Shown piece by piece: positions 18,018 to 26,962 of a stretch of 64,000 nt of DNA. A program made the translations under genes and the position numbers. Every line of letters begins with the position of its first letter. The first letter of the stretch is position 1. This DNA is from Comamonadaceae bacterium CG12_big_fil_rev_8_21_14_0_65_59_15 (GTDB lineage Bacteria > Pseudomonadota > Gammaproteobacteria > Burkholderiales > Burkholderiaceae_C). The DNA is taken from the NCBI GenBank assembly GCA_002786915.1, contig PCUV01000048.1, positions 1-64,000 of the forward strand. Reading direction: 5' to 3'. The notes beneath the pieces were generated by a model. That model was not told the origin of the DNA, did no database searches, and saw only the letters and a program-made list of their open reading frames with translations.

Positions 18018-18255
18018 CGAGTTCATCGACTTAGCCAACCGCATGGCGCAAGGCGGCAACGACGGCGAAGCCAGCGCCGCCATCCTGTTCGCTGCCGGGC
18101 GCTACAACGCTTTCAATTATCTGTCGCACACCGAGAACCCGACACCTGCTGACGAAGCCAAGGCGGTGGACTTTTACGTCAGCGAATACCGCAAGGCGCT
18201 CAAGTCCAACCTGGCCGGTGCCGTGGGGCCGGTCATCGACAAGCCCAAACCTTAA
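17983..18255 (+). CDS. DUF3144 family protein
   Basis: A 90-residue soluble protein. It matches the pattern of DUF3144 (FLKRVDEFIDLANRMA near the start, then FAAGRYNAFNYLSHT), a short helical family of unknown function in proteobacteria. The ATG at 17983 is inside the last 35 bp of the LolA-like gene in another frame, and the stop is two bases before hpnD. The tight packing suggests one transcript with the hopanoid genes. The protein has no signal peptide. Confidence 0.75.
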   Translation: MSYPPEFLKRVDEFIDLANRMAQGGNDGEASAAILFAAGRYNAFNYLSHTENPTPADEAKAVDFYVSEYRKALKSNLAGAVGPVIDKPKP

Positions 18256-18257
18256 GC

Positions 18258-19121
18258 GTGGCAGGCCGAGCCGTGGCCGCCACAGACGCCGTGCAGGAGA
18301 TCACTGCCAAGAAGCTGGCCGCTGGCAGCAGCTTTTACTACGCCTTCCTGTTCCTGCCGCCACCGCAGCGCGACGCCATCACGGCGTTTTATGCGTTCTG
18401 CCGCGAGGTGGACGACGTGGTGGACGAAGCCACCGACCCGGGCGTGGCGGCGGCCAAACTGGCCTGGTGGCAGTCCGAAGTGCGCCAGGCGTTTGCCGAC
18501 ACCCCATCGCACCCGCTGATGAAAGCCTTGATACCGGCGGCGCAGCGTTACAACATTCAGGCGTCGCAGTTGCAAGCGGTGATTGAAGGCTGCCAGATGG
18601 ATTTGCAGCAGTCGCGCTACCTGGACTACCCCGGCCTGCAACGCTATTGCCATCTGGTGGCTGGCGTGGTGGGCGAAGTGGCCGCGCAGATTTTTGGCCA
18701 AACCCAACCCGAAACCACGCGCTACGCGCACACGCTGGGGCAGGCGCTTCAGCTGACCAACATCATCCGCGACGTGGGCGAAGACGCGCGACGTGGCCGC
18801 ATCTACCTGCCCATGAACGAGCTGCAGCAGTTTGGCGTGACCGCCGCTGACATTCTGCAAGGCCGCTACAGCGAGCGCTTTACCGCCCTGATGCAGTTTC
18901 AGGCCGAGCGCGCGCGCTCACTGTACACGCAGGCGCTGGCTGCGCTGCCCGCAGCAGACCGGCGCGCGCAAAAGCCCGGCCTGATGATGGCCAGCATCTA
19001 CCGCGCTCTGCTGGCCGAAATCGAGCGCGAAGGGTTTGCCGTGCTGCACCAACGCATCTGCCTGACGCCCTTGCGCAAGTTCTGGCTGGCCTGGAAGGTG
19101 CAAGCGCTGGGGCGGTTTTGA
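18258..19121 (+). CDS. hpnD: Presqualene diphosphate synthase HpnD
   Basis: A 287-residue squalene-synthase-fold enzyme that condenses two farnesyl diphosphates to presqualene diphosphate, the first step of the HpnCDE route. The motifs are D52-D53xxD56 (REVDDVVDE) and D172xxxD176 (IIRDVGEDARRGRIYLP). The SSFYYAFLFLP start is typical. The first codon is probably the GTG at 18258, two bases after the DUF3144 stop. A GTG at 18273 is also possible. The gap to hpnE holds the second REP-like element. Confidence 0.94.
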   Translation: MAGRAVAATDAVQEITAKKLAAGSSFYYAFLFLPPPQRDAITAFYAFCREVDDVVDEATDPGVAAAKLAWWQSEVRQAFADTPSHPLMKALIPAAQRYNIQASQLQAVIEGCQMDLQQSRYLDYPGLQRYCHLVAGVVGEVAAQIFGQTQPETTRYAHTLGQALQLTNIIRDVGEDARRGRIYLPMNELQQFGVTAADILQGRYSERFTALMQFQAERARSLYTQALAALPAADRRAQKPGLMMASIYRALLAEIEREGFAVLHQRICLTPLRKFWLAWKVQALGRF

Positions 19122-19180
19122 GAGGCAATATGGCGCGTGTGCAGGGCATCGACTTTGTCACGTTGAACCCGCACGGCGGC

Positions 19181-19236
19181 AGTCTTTGGCGGCCTCCTCA
19201 TGCTGGAGTACCAGAAATCGTCGGCCGCCAAAGCCA
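19181..19236. repeat. 56-bp palindromic repeat, copy B (between hpnD and hpnE)
   Basis: TTTGGCGGC (19185-19193) and GCCGCCAAA (19224-19232) bracket a centre that closely matches copy A at 16905-16960. The left outer arm is degraded (AGTC instead of TGGC), while the right keeps GCCA. It occupies most of the 181-bp hpnD-hpnE spacer. Confidence 0.75.
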
Positions 19237-19302
19237 GCCACCGTACTGGACGCGTTTGCACATTGAGCCATCCCGTGCCAATCTCGCTCGTCGGATGTTC
19301 AC

Positions 19303-20652
19303 ATGAGGGTAGCCGTCGTAGGTGCTGGCTGGGCGGGCTTGGCCGCTGCGGTGAAAGCCACCCAAGCCGGGCACCGGGTGACGGTGTTTGAAGCATCGCG
19401 CAACGTGGGTGGGCGCGCCCGTGCCTTGCCCGTCACCCTGCCAGACGGTCGCGCGGTGATGCTGGACAACGGTCAGCACATTCTGATTGGCGCGTACACC
19501 GAGACGCTGCAATTGATGCGGCTGGTTGGTGTTGACCCGAAGCAGGTGCTGCTGGAACGGCCCATGACGCTGCAGTTTGCTGACGGCACCGGCATCCGTT
19601 TTGGCAACGGGCCAGCGCCGTTGGATGCGCTCCAAGGTATGCTCACCGCCCGCGGCTGGCGCTGGGCTGACAAGTCCTCACTGCTGGGGGCTACGCTGCG
19701 CTGGCGGCGGGAGGCCTTTAGCTGCGACGTGGGCCTGACCGTTGCAGCCTTGTGCCAGACGCTGACAGCGCGGGTACGCGCCGATTTGATTGAGCCGCTG
19801 TGTGTTTCGGCGCTCAACACGCCCGCCGACCAAGCCAGCGCCACCGTGTTTTTACGCGTGCTGCGCGATGCACTTTTTGGTGCCAACGGCAGCTCGCACC
19901 TGCTATTGCCCCGTGCCAGCCTGAACGTACTGCTGCCTGACGCAGCGCTGCGCTGGCTCACGCACAACGGCGGCACGCTGCACCTGGCTAGCCGTGTGAC
20001 TGCGGTCATGCAAAGCGGCGACCAATGGTTGGTCAACGGCACGCCATTTGACTCGGCCGTTTTCGCGTGCTCTGCAAGAAATACGGCTCAAGCCCTGATG
20101 CAATCAGCTCCGGCAGCTACACCTGAAATAGCAAAAAACATCATGGCATGGACCGCCGTGGTGAATGCCCTGCGTTTTGAGGCCATCACCACCGTCTATG
20201 CGCGGTCCCCAACGGCGACGTTGCCGCAACCCATGCTGGCGTTGCGCAGCAGCGCTGACGCGCCCGCACAATTTGTTTTTGACCGTGGGCAATTGGGTGG
20301 CCCGGCCGGATTGTTGGCCTTTGTGGTCAGCGCCAGCCCAGGCGAAGGCGCGCGCCTGCAAACACAGGTGCTGGCGCAAGCCCGTGCCCAGTTGAGCCTG
20401 CACTTGCAAGCGGTACAAACCGTGGTGGAAAAACAGGCTACATTCGCCTGCACCCCGGTGCTGGTTCGACCTGCCATGCAGATTGCGCCCAGGCTGCTGG
20501 CATGCGGTGATTATGTCGCCGGCCCTTACCCTGCCACGCTGGAAGGCGCCGTGCGCAGTGGTGTGGCGGCCGCTGCCGCCATCGATCCGAATCCATCGTC
20601 ATCAACAGACGTCAACCATGCCATGGTCCATCCCCGTATGATTCACCCATGA
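19303..20652 (+). CDS. hpnE: Hydroxysqualene dehydroxylase HpnE
   Basis: A 449-residue FAD-dependent amine-oxidase-fold protein that reduces hydroxysqualene to squalene, the last step before cyclisation to hopanoids. The N-terminal dinucleotide motif VAVVGAGWAGLAAA and the following EASRNVGGRA are clear. The C-terminal FAD-contacting block reads ACGDYVAGPYPATLEGAVRSG. The start is the ATG at 19303. Residues about 259-276 are encoded by a copy of the 51-bp element (20078-20128), between the substrate and FAD halves. No squalene-hopene cyclase gene is in the window. Confidence 0.93.
   Translation: MRVAVVGAGWAGLAAAVKATQAGHRVTVFEASRNVGGRARALPVTLPDGRAVMLDNGQHILIGAYTETLQLMRLVGVDPKQVLLERPMTLQFADGTGIRFGNGPAPLDALQGMLTARGWRWADKSSLLGATLRWRREAFSCDVGLTVAALCQTLTARVRADLIEPLCVSALNTPADQASATVFLRVLRDALFGANGSSHLLLPRASLNVLLPDAALRWLTHNGGTLHLASRVTAVMQSGDQWLVNGTPFDSAVFACSARNTAQALMQSAPAATPEIAKNIMAWTAVVNALRFEAITTVYARSPTATLPQPMLALRSSADAPAQFVFDRGQLGGPAGLLAFVVSASPGEGARLQTQVLAQARAQLSLHLQAVQTVVEKQATFACTPVLVRPAMQIAPRLLACGDYVAGPYPATLEGAVRSGVAAAAAIDPNPSSSTDVNHAMVHPRMIHP
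20078..20128. repeat. 51-bp palindromic element, copy 3 (inside hpnE)
   Basis: A 51-bp copy, beginning AAATACGGCTCAAGCCCTG, with GGCAGCTAC in the right half. It lies in the same orientation as the intergenic copy at 44407. It is in frame and encodes NTAQALMQSAPAATPEI in HpnE. Confidence 0.7.
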
Positions 20653-20677
20653 ACCACACTATCATCCATTCATCATC

Positions 20678-23101
20678 ATGAGGCTGGCGCTCAAAATTCT
20701 GACCGGGGTGCTGGCTGGCCTGCTGTTGCTACTGTGCTTGGGCGGCTATTGGTATTTTGATTCGCGTCAACCACAACGCGACGGTGCGCTCGCGCTCAAG
20801 GGCTTGACAGCTGCGGTGACGGTGCGCTACGACGATCGTGGCATTGCGCACCTTCAGGCCGGCAACGAAGCTGACCTGTACCGCGCGTTGGGTTTTGTGC
20901 ACGCGCAAGACCGGCTGTTCCAGATGGAGATCATGCGCCGGTTGGCCAAGGGCGAGCTGGCCGAAATTCTGGGCCCGGATCTGGTCAAGACTGACACCCT
21001 GTTTCGTACCCTGCGCCTGAATGAACAAGCCGCCAAGATGGTTGCCAGGATGGACCCGGCCAGCCCGGCGGTGCGTGCCCAAACCGCTTATCTGGACGGC
21101 ATCAACCAGTTTCTGGCGCGCAAGCCCGCGCCGGTGGAATTTGACCTGCTGGGCATTCCCAAACGCGCCTTCACGCTCCAAGACAGCATGGCGGTGGCTG
21201 GCTACCTGGCGTACAGCTTTGCCGCTGCGTTCAAGACCGAGCCGGTGCTGACTTTTGTGCGCGATCGCCTCGGGCCCGAGTACCTGCGCGTGTTTGATCT
21301 GGAATGGAACCCGCTGGGCGTGCTCAATACCGCAGCCCCGGGCAGTGCGCGCGCACAGCCCGATTGGCAGGCGTTAAGCCAGATTGCACAAATCAGCGAC
21401 GAGGTGCAGGCGCGCAGCGGGGTGGCGCTGTTTGAAGGCAGCAACGCCTGGGCAGTGTCGGGCGCGCGCACCTCCAGCGGCAAGCCCATGCTGGCAGGCG
21501 ATCCGCACATCGGGTTTTCGGTGCCTGCGGTCTGGTACGAGGCGCATCTGAAGGCGCCTGGGTTTGAGTTGTACGGCCACTTTCAGGCGCTGCTGTCCGC
21601 CGCCATGTTGGGGCACAACACCCAGTTTGGCTGGAGCCTGACGATGTTCCAGAACGACGACCTGGACCTGATTGTCGAAAAGGTCAACCCGCACAACCCG
21701 GGCCAGGTCTGGGCGCAGGGGCAATGGGTGGACATTCAGACTGAAGAAACCACGATCAAGGTCAAGGGCGCCCCACCGGTCAAGCTGACACTGCAACGCT
21801 CGCCGCACGGCCCCATCATCACCAGCGCGTTCAAACAGGAATTCAATTACGCGAGCGCTGACGCGCCGGTGGCGATGTGGTGGGCTTTTCTGGAAACCGA
21901 CAACCCGATCCTGGAGGCGTTTTACCAGCTCAACCGCGCCGACACGCTGGCCAAAGCACGCCAGGCCGCCAGCAACATCCACGCGCCGGGTTTGAACGTG
22001 GTCTGGGCCAGCGCGGGTGGTGACATCGGCTGGTGGGCTGCGGCCAAGCTGCCAATCCGACCCGCCGATGTGCAGCCGCACTTCATGCTCAACGGCGACG
22101 ATAGCCAGGCCGACAAACTGGGTTTTTACCGCTTCAGTGACAACCCGCAAGAGGAAAACCCGCCACGTGGCTACATCGTGTCGGCCAACCACCAGCCGCA
22201 TTCCACCAGTGGGCTACCGATACCGGGCTATTACAACCTGTACGACCGGGCGCAAGCGCTACAGGACCGGCTGGGCAACAACACCCTACAGTGGAACGCA
22301 CTCAATACCCAGTCACTGCAACTCAGTACCCAAACCGGCTATTTCTGGCGCGTGCTTGAGCCCTTGATGCCCGACCTGAGCGACGTGGTACGCGACCCGC
22401 TGGAGCGATCGGTGTTTGACAGCCTGGCGCAGTGGGACGGCCAGTATTCGCTGCTCAACATTCCGCCCACCGTTTTCACGCAGTTTCTTTACGAGCTGGC
22501 CAAGGCGGCCCTCTCGGACGAACTGGGCACCAGCCAGTTCAAAACGTTGCTGGGCACTCGTGCGCTGGACCTGGCGCTGCCACGACTGGCGGCAGACGAA
22601 GCTTCGCCCTGGTGGGACGACGCCAAAACGCCCAAAGTGGAAACCCGCAAGGACGTCGTGCGCCTGGCTTGGAACAACACCATCAGCCACCTGAAAGCCA
22701 CCTTGGGCAAAAGTCCGAACGACTGGGGCTGGGGCAAGGCACATACCTTGACGCATAAGCACCCCCTCGGTCAACAGGCCTTGCTGGGCAAGTTGTTCAA
22801 CGTCGGCCCCTTTGAAGCCCCGGGTGCGCATGAAGTACCCAACAACCTGTCGTCTCCGCTGGGGCCAGCACCGTGGGCCGTCACCTATGGCCCGTCCACC
22901 CGGCGCATCATCGACTTTGCCGACCCCGCTCAGGCACGCGGAATCAACCCGGTAGGCCAAAGCGGCGTGCTGTTCAGCAGCCACTACAGCGACCAGGCTC
23001 CCGCCTATTTGGCCGGCGGTTATTTACAGATGTACCTCAGCGATGCTGACGTGGCCGCCAACGCGCGCAACACGCTCTTGCTCACACCCTTGAAACCCTG
23101 A
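20678..23101 (+). CDS. Penicillin acylase family protein (Ntn hydrolase)
   Basis: An 807-residue member of the penicillin amidase / acyl-homoserine-lactone acylase family. An N-terminal signal or anchor helix (ILTGVLAGLLLLLCLGGYWYF) sends it to the periplasm. The alpha-chain part contains RALGFVHAQDRLFQMEIMRR. Autoproteolysis should expose the catalytic serine at about residue 255 in EGSNAWAVSG. The beta chain carries PMLAGDPHIGFSVPAVWYE and HNTQFGWSLTMFQNDDLDL. The substrate is unknown: beta-lactam, acyl-homoserine lactone or peptide amides. It begins 25 bp after hpnE and is followed 25 bp later by hemH, so all may be co-transcribed. Confidence 0.92.
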   Translation: MRLALKILTGVLAGLLLLLCLGGYWYFDSRQPQRDGALALKGLTAAVTVRYDDRGIAHLQAGNEADLYRALGFVHAQDRLFQMEIMRRLAKGELAEILGPDLVKTDTLFRTLRLNEQAAKMVARMDPASPAVRAQTAYLDGINQFLARKPAPVEFDLLGIPKRAFTLQDSMAVAGYLAYSFAAAFKTEPVLTFVRDRLGPEYLRVFDLEWNPLGVLNTAAPGSARAQPDWQALSQIAQISDEVQARSGVALFEGSNAWAVSGARTSSGKPMLAGDPHIGFSVPAVWYEAHLKAPGFELYGHFQALLSAAMLGHNTQFGWSLTMFQNDDLDLIVEKVNPHNPGQVWAQGQWVDIQTEETTIKVKGAPPVKLTLQRSPHGPIITSAFKQEFNYASADAPVAMWWAFLETDNPILEAFYQLNRADTLAKARQAASNIHAPGLNVVWASAGGDIGWWAAAKLPIRPADVQPHFMLNGDDSQADKLGFYRFSDNPQEENPPRGYIVSANHQPHSTSGLPIPGYYNLYDRAQALQDRLGNNTLQWNALNTQSLQLSTQTGYFWRVLEPLMPDLSDVVRDPLERSVFDSLAQWDGQYSLLNIPPTVFTQFLYELAKAALSDELGTSQFKTLLGTRALDLALPRLAADEASPWWDDAKTPKVETRKDVVRLAWNNTISHLKATLGKSPNDWGWGKAHTLTHKHPLGQQALLGKLFNVGPFEAPGAHEVPNNLSSPLGPAPWAVTYGPSTRRIIDFADPAQARGINPVGQSGVLFSSHYSDQAPAYLAGGYLQMYLSDADVAANARNTLLLTPLKP

Positions 23102-23126
23102 TCTTCTCCCAGAACGGCTTCGCCCC

Positions 23127-24233
23127 ATGTCCTTACTGCGCTCCCCCTTTGCCCCGGAACCCCCTTTTGCCCACGGTCAGCCGCCACGTACCGCCGTGCT
23201 GTATTGCAATCTGGGCACACCCGATTCGCCCAAGGCCGCCGACGTGCGCCGCTTTCTGGCCGAGTTTCTGGGCGACCCGCGCGTGGTGGAAATTCCGCGC
23301 CTGCTGTGGCTGCTGATCCTGCACGGCATCATCCTGCGCGTGCGACCTGCCAAATCGGGGGCCAAATACGCTACCATCTGGACGCCTGAGGGTTCGCCAC
23401 TGCAGGTCTGGACCGACAAACAGGCCAAGATGCTGCAAGGCTGGCTGGCCCAGCGCGGGCACGACGTGCAGGTACGCTGGGCCATGCGCTATGGCAGTAC
23501 CTCGATCGCCAGCCAGCTCGACGCACTCAAAGCTGCGGGCACCACCCGCATCCTGGTGTTGCCGGCCTACCCACAGTATTCGGCCACCACCACCGCCAGC
23601 CTGTGGGACGCGGTGTATCAATGGACAGGCAAGACCCGCACCATCCCAGAACTGCGCTTTGTCAACCACTACCACGACGATGCCCGCTACATTGCTGCGC
23701 TAGCAGCACGAGTGCGTGGTTACTGGCAACACAACGGCTGCCCCGACGTGCTGGTGATGAGTTTTCATGGTGTGCCCGAACGCACCCTGCACCTGGGTGA
23801 CCCCTACCACTGCGAGTGCATGAAGACCGCACGCCTGTTGGCGCAAGCGCTTGATTTGAATAAAGACCAGTTCAAGGTGACGTTTCAGTCCCGCTTGGGG
23901 CGCGCCAAGTGGCTCGAACCCTACACCGAGCCCACGCTGATCAGCATGGCGCAGGCCGGCCTGAAACGTGTCGATGTGATCTGCCCGGCCTTTACCAGCG
24001 ATTGCCTGGAAACGCTGGAAGAAATTGACCAGGAAGGCCGCGCCGCTTTCATGAAAGCGGGCGGCAAAGAATTTCATTACATTCCCTGCCTGAATGATCA
24101 GGCCGAGTGGATCAGCGCGCTGGCAGACATCACCGACCAGCATCTGCAGGGCTGGCCCACGCGAACAGCACCCGATTCGGCCGAACTGGCTGCATCGCGC
24201 GCGCAGGCGCTGGCGCTGGGCGCAAAAAACTGA
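23127..24233 (+). CDS. hemH: Ferrochelatase
   Basis: A 368-residue ferrochelatase that inserts Fe(II) into protoporphyrin IX. The family pattern is seen in VLYCNLGTPDSPKAADVRRFLAEFLGD, the catalytic histidine segment LVMSFHGVPERTLHLGDPYHCEC, and the VICPAFTSDCLETLEEI block. The length is usual for betaproteobacteria. The start is the ATG at 23127. It converges with the HDOD gene. Haem supply fits the multihaem cytochromes encoded 2-4 kb away, although that link is circumstantial. Confidence 0.96.
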   Translation: MSLLRSPFAPEPPFAHGQPPRTAVLYCNLGTPDSPKAADVRRFLAEFLGDPRVVEIPRLLWLLILHGIILRVRPAKSGAKYATIWTPEGSPLQVWTDKQAKMLQGWLAQRGHDVQVRWAMRYGSTSIASQLDALKAAGTTRILVLPAYPQYSATTTASLWDAVYQWTGKTRTIPELRFVNHYHDDARYIAALAARVRGYWQHNGCPDVLVMSFHGVPERTLHLGDPYHCECMKTARLLAQALDLNKDQFKVTFQSRLGRAKWLEPYTEPTLISMAQAGLKRVDVICPAFTSDCLETLEEIDQEGRAAFMKAGGKEFHYIPCLNDQAEWISALADITDQHLQGWPTRTAPDSAELAASRAQALALGAKN

Positions 24234-24243
24234 CCGTTCAGAC

Positions 24244-25095
24244 TCAGGCCTTGATGAACATTCGGGCTTCATGCGCCAGTTCATCCAGGTCACCCAAGGC
24301 ATCCATTACGGAATCGAGCGTACCCCGCAGGCGCGCGCTCACAGTGGGCGGCAACTCCTCAACCAAAAGATAGCCGCCAAAATCAAAATCGAGCTTCTTG
24401 CTGATTTGGTTGGCGGCCCAGACGCACGCCATCATGTTGGTATCTGCCAGCTCTGGCTGGTGCTGGAATTCAATGGTTTGAACCAGTTCGTCGGCAAAGC
24501 GCCATTTTTGCGCCAGCATGGCACCCGCGACCGCATGATCAACGCCCACGACCTCTTGCAGCGCGCGGTGCAACGGGATTTCTTTTTCATGGCTTAGGGT
24601 AAGCGCTTGCTGAAACTCTGCGGGCATGAACTGGGCCATCACCACTTTGCCAAAGTCATGCAGCAAGCCTACAATAAAACAGTCATTGACGTCGCCCAGA
24701 CGCAAAGATTTGGCCAGATAGCGGGAAAAACCAGCCGTGGTGAGTGAATGCATCAGGTAACGCTGGCCATCAAACCCCGATCGCGCATCGGTTGGCAACA
24801 TGCCCAGTGCGGCAATGCCCAAAGCCAGATTCTTGATCATGTTAAACCCCATAAATACCACAGCACGGTCAATTGAGGTGATTGGATCAGCCAAACCAAA
24901 ATAGGCTGAATTGACAACTCGCAAGACCTTGACTGTCACCACGGGATCTTTGTCAATGACCTGCACCAAGTCTTTGGGGGAACATGCCACATCGCGGGTA
25001 AGCTCCAGAATTTTCTGGACACTTTTCGGAAAGGCTGGCATGTTATCTACTGCCGCAGCCAATTTTTTTTCAAGTGCTGGCGACAACCCTTCCAT
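24244..25095 (-). CDS. HDOD domain signalling protein
   Basis: A 283-residue protein with one HDOD domain (about residues 15-215), a degenerate HD-hydrolase relative used in signalling. It contains MPAFPKSVQKILELT near the start, VLRVVNSAYFG, and FIVGLLHDFGKVVMAQF, in which the HD pair is retained. There is no attached receiver or GGDEF domain. The ATG at 25095 is preferred to a TTG two codons upstream. It is transcribed alone, 129 bp from the end of the exopolyphosphatase gene. Confidence 0.85.
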   Translation of the reverse strand: MEGLSPALEKKLAAAVDNMPAFPKSVQKILELTRDVACSPKDLVQVIDKDPVVTVKVLRVVNSAYFGLADPITSIDRAVVFMGFNMIKNLALGIAALGMLPTDARSGFDGQRYLMHSLTTAGFSRYLAKSLRLGDVNDCFIVGLLHDFGKVVMAQFMPAEFQQALTLSHEKEIPLHRALQEVVGVDHAVAGAMLAQKWRFADELVQTIEFQHQPELADTNMMACVWAANQISKKLDFDFGGYLLVEELPPTVSARLRGTLDSVMDALGDLDELAHEARMFIKA

Positions 25096-25224
25096 GGACA
25101 ACTCCAGTCATAACATCATAGGTGAATGAGACCCTTCGCAGGAAAAGCCATTTGCAGCGTCGGGCTGTTTTAACTGATCCGACACATTCTAGACGGCGCG
25201 GTCAATAAGGAATAGGCGGCTGCG

Positions 25225-26160
25225 CTAGTCGCTGCCCCCGTAAGCCGACAGCGCAATCAGCAAGCCGTGTCGCAAACCGCCGCTACAGGGGGTGAGCTGT
25301 TGAATGTCGAGCAGATCAAAGATGGCGCGCAGCACACTCAAGCCCCCGCCGATGATGGGCTTGCGATCGTCCCGTACACCGGGCAACTGAAGACGGTCTG
25401 CGTGGCCAGCATGCAAAAGTTGCTGCAATAGCCAGTTCAGTCCGTCGGTGGTGACCACGTCGCCAGGCCAGCCGTTTGCTGTCAAAACGTCCACGACTGC
25501 GTTGACCGTGCCGGCAGAGCCATAGCATTGACGCCACTGGCTAGCCGCAAAGACGGGTTGCTGTGCGGACAGCAACTGTCTTGCCGCACGCTCGGCGGCT
25601 TCAAACGCACCCGGGGTGAAACTGTTGTTGGCGAAATAGGCCATCGACCACGCCACGCTGCCAACAGGGCACGAGGCCACGTGCAGCACTTGTGTGCCCA
25701 CACCCAGGATCAATTCTGTGGAGCGCCCGCCAATGTCCAGCACCAGTCGGGGTTGGTTGTCATTGTCGAGGCTTGCACCAATGGCTTGTACGGCACCCTG
25801 GTAGATCAGATGGGCTTCTTCTTCACCTGAAATGACGCGGATCGGAAACCCCAGTAAATGGCTGCCCCTGCGCAAAAAATCGTCGCGATTGCGTGCCTCT
25901 CTGAGCGTTTGCGTTGCCACGGCCTGCACGTCATAGTCTGGCAAGCCGACCAAGTGCTGGCCAAACCGCGCCAGACAGTCCCAGCCGCGTTGCAGGGCCT
26001 CGGGTGTCAGACAACCCTTGTCGTCCAGCCCATTGCCTTGCCGGACGGTCTCCTTGAGGTAAAGCGTACGATTGAACTGGCCCTGTTGGACCATACCCAT
26101 TTCAAGCCGGAAGCTGTTGGAGCCCAGATCAACCGCTGCCAGAAGCCGGGTGGATGGCAT
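25225..26160 (-). CDS. ppx: Exopolyphosphatase / Ppx-GppA phosphatase
   Basis: A 311-residue ASKHA-fold phosphatase. It has the phosphate-1 loop AAVDLGSNSFRLEMG near the start, the ISGEEEAHLIYQG block, the phosphate-2 loop LVLDIGGRSTELILG and AGTVNAVVDVL. It releases phosphate from polyphosphate, or hydrolyses pppGpp if GppA-like. At about 311 residues it is the short single-module form without the C-terminal HD domain. The ATG at 26160 (MPSTRLLAAVDLG) is chosen. Longer in-frame starts overlap the upstream cytochrome gene. It lies 11 bp after the hexahaem cytochrome gene and is likely co-transcribed with it. Confidence 0.88.
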   Translation of the reverse strand: MPSTRLLAAVDLGSNSFRLEMGMVQQGQFNRTLYLKETVRQGNGLDDKGCLTPEALQRGWDCLARFGQHLVGLPDYDVQAVATQTLREARNRDDFLRRGSHLLGFPIRVISGEEEAHLIYQGAVQAIGASLDNDNQPRLVLDIGGRSTELILGVGTQVLHVASCPVGSVAWSMAYFANNSFTPGAFEAAERAARQLLSAQQPVFAASQWRQCYGSAGTVNAVVDVLTANGWPGDVVTTDGLNWLLQQLLHAGHADRLQLPGVRDDRKPIIGGGLSVLRAIFDLLDIQQLTPCSGGLRHGLLIALSAYGGSD

Positions 26161-26171
26161 GCGCTTGTGGC

Positions 26172-26945
26172 CTATTGCATGGCCGGGTGGCAGCGCTTGC
26201 AGTCGGCCATTGGGAAGGCTACTTTCATATGGCATACGCCACAAAATTCGCCTTGCAAATTGGCCACCATGGTGAAATGTTGCGTCGTTTTTTTCTTGAC
26301 GTTGAACAGATCCGGGTGGCAGTTGCTGCAATCAAGCTGCCAAACGTGCGGCGTGTGCGAGAAGATGGCCGGCGGGATGCCCTGCCACTCGGACTCGAGC
26401 ACCAGGGTTTCCTTGAAAGTGACCAGCGGGTCGGGTTTAACGGCGAGGTATTTTTTGGGCACGACCAAGCCACGGTTGAGCGCCATGCCCCAGTCAATCT
26501 TGTTGCCGTGCTCGGCTTTGGGCAATTTGGCAAGTGAGGCAAAACGCTCCTTGCTGTAGTTGGTGTCGCCGTTGTGGCACTTGTTGCAGTCGGCTACGTC
26601 GTTGTGACCAAAAGACTTGACGCCATCATGGCAACCGCTGTTGCCACAGAACTGACCTTTGCGGTTGGCCGCTTCGGTTATTTCGGTGGTGTTGGCTTGC
26701 ATGTTGAATTCCAGCTCGAAGTGGCAAACCCGGCAAGTGTATTTGCGCCGATGCAACCAGTGCGAAAAAGAAACCGGTTTGACGGCGTTTTTTTCAGACA
26801 AACGGTTGATCAGAATGTTGCCGTATTGTTGCGGGGGTACCTCCGGCGGGAGGTCCCAAAATTCGGCGGCAAACGCCAGCGGCGCCAGCATCAGCATCAA
26901 CAATGTCCACAAAACCCGTTGACCAATCGTGTCTGAGTTGGTCAT
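26172..26945 (-). CDS. Secreted hexahaem c-type cytochrome (paired c7-type triheme domains), paralogue 1
   Basis: A 257-residue protein with an N-terminal signal (VLWTLLMLMLAPLAFA) and six haem-attachment sites: CRVCH 71-75, CGNSGCH 100-106, CNKCH 120-124, CSNCH 206-210, CGVCH 235-239 and CKRCH 249-253. The second is CX4CH, unlike its paralogue. Extra histidines (FSHWLH, FSHTPH) are probably distal axial ligands. The sites fall in two triplets, each like the c7-type triheme domain (F-H-x-x-H ... CxxCH ... CGxCH ... CxxCH). It should act in periplasmic or extracellular electron transfer, perhaps to metals. The ATG at 26945 is chosen because the signal starts there. The paralogue ends 17 bp upstream. 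Confidence 0.88.
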   Translation of the reverse strand: MTNSDTIGQRVLWTLLMLMLAPLAFAAEFWDLPPEVPPQQYGNILINRLSEKNAVKPVSFSHWLHRRKYTCRVCHFELEFNMQANTTEITEAANRKGQFCGNSGCHDGVKSFGHNDVADCNKCHNGDTNYSKERFASLAKLPKAEHGNKIDWGMALNRGLVVPKKYLAVKPDPLVTFKETLVLESEWQGIPPAIFSHTPHVWQLDCSNCHPDLFNVKKKTTQHFTMVANLQGEFCGVCHMKVAFPMADCKRCHPAMQ

Positions 26946-26962
26946 GGTGTACTGCGCGCGCT

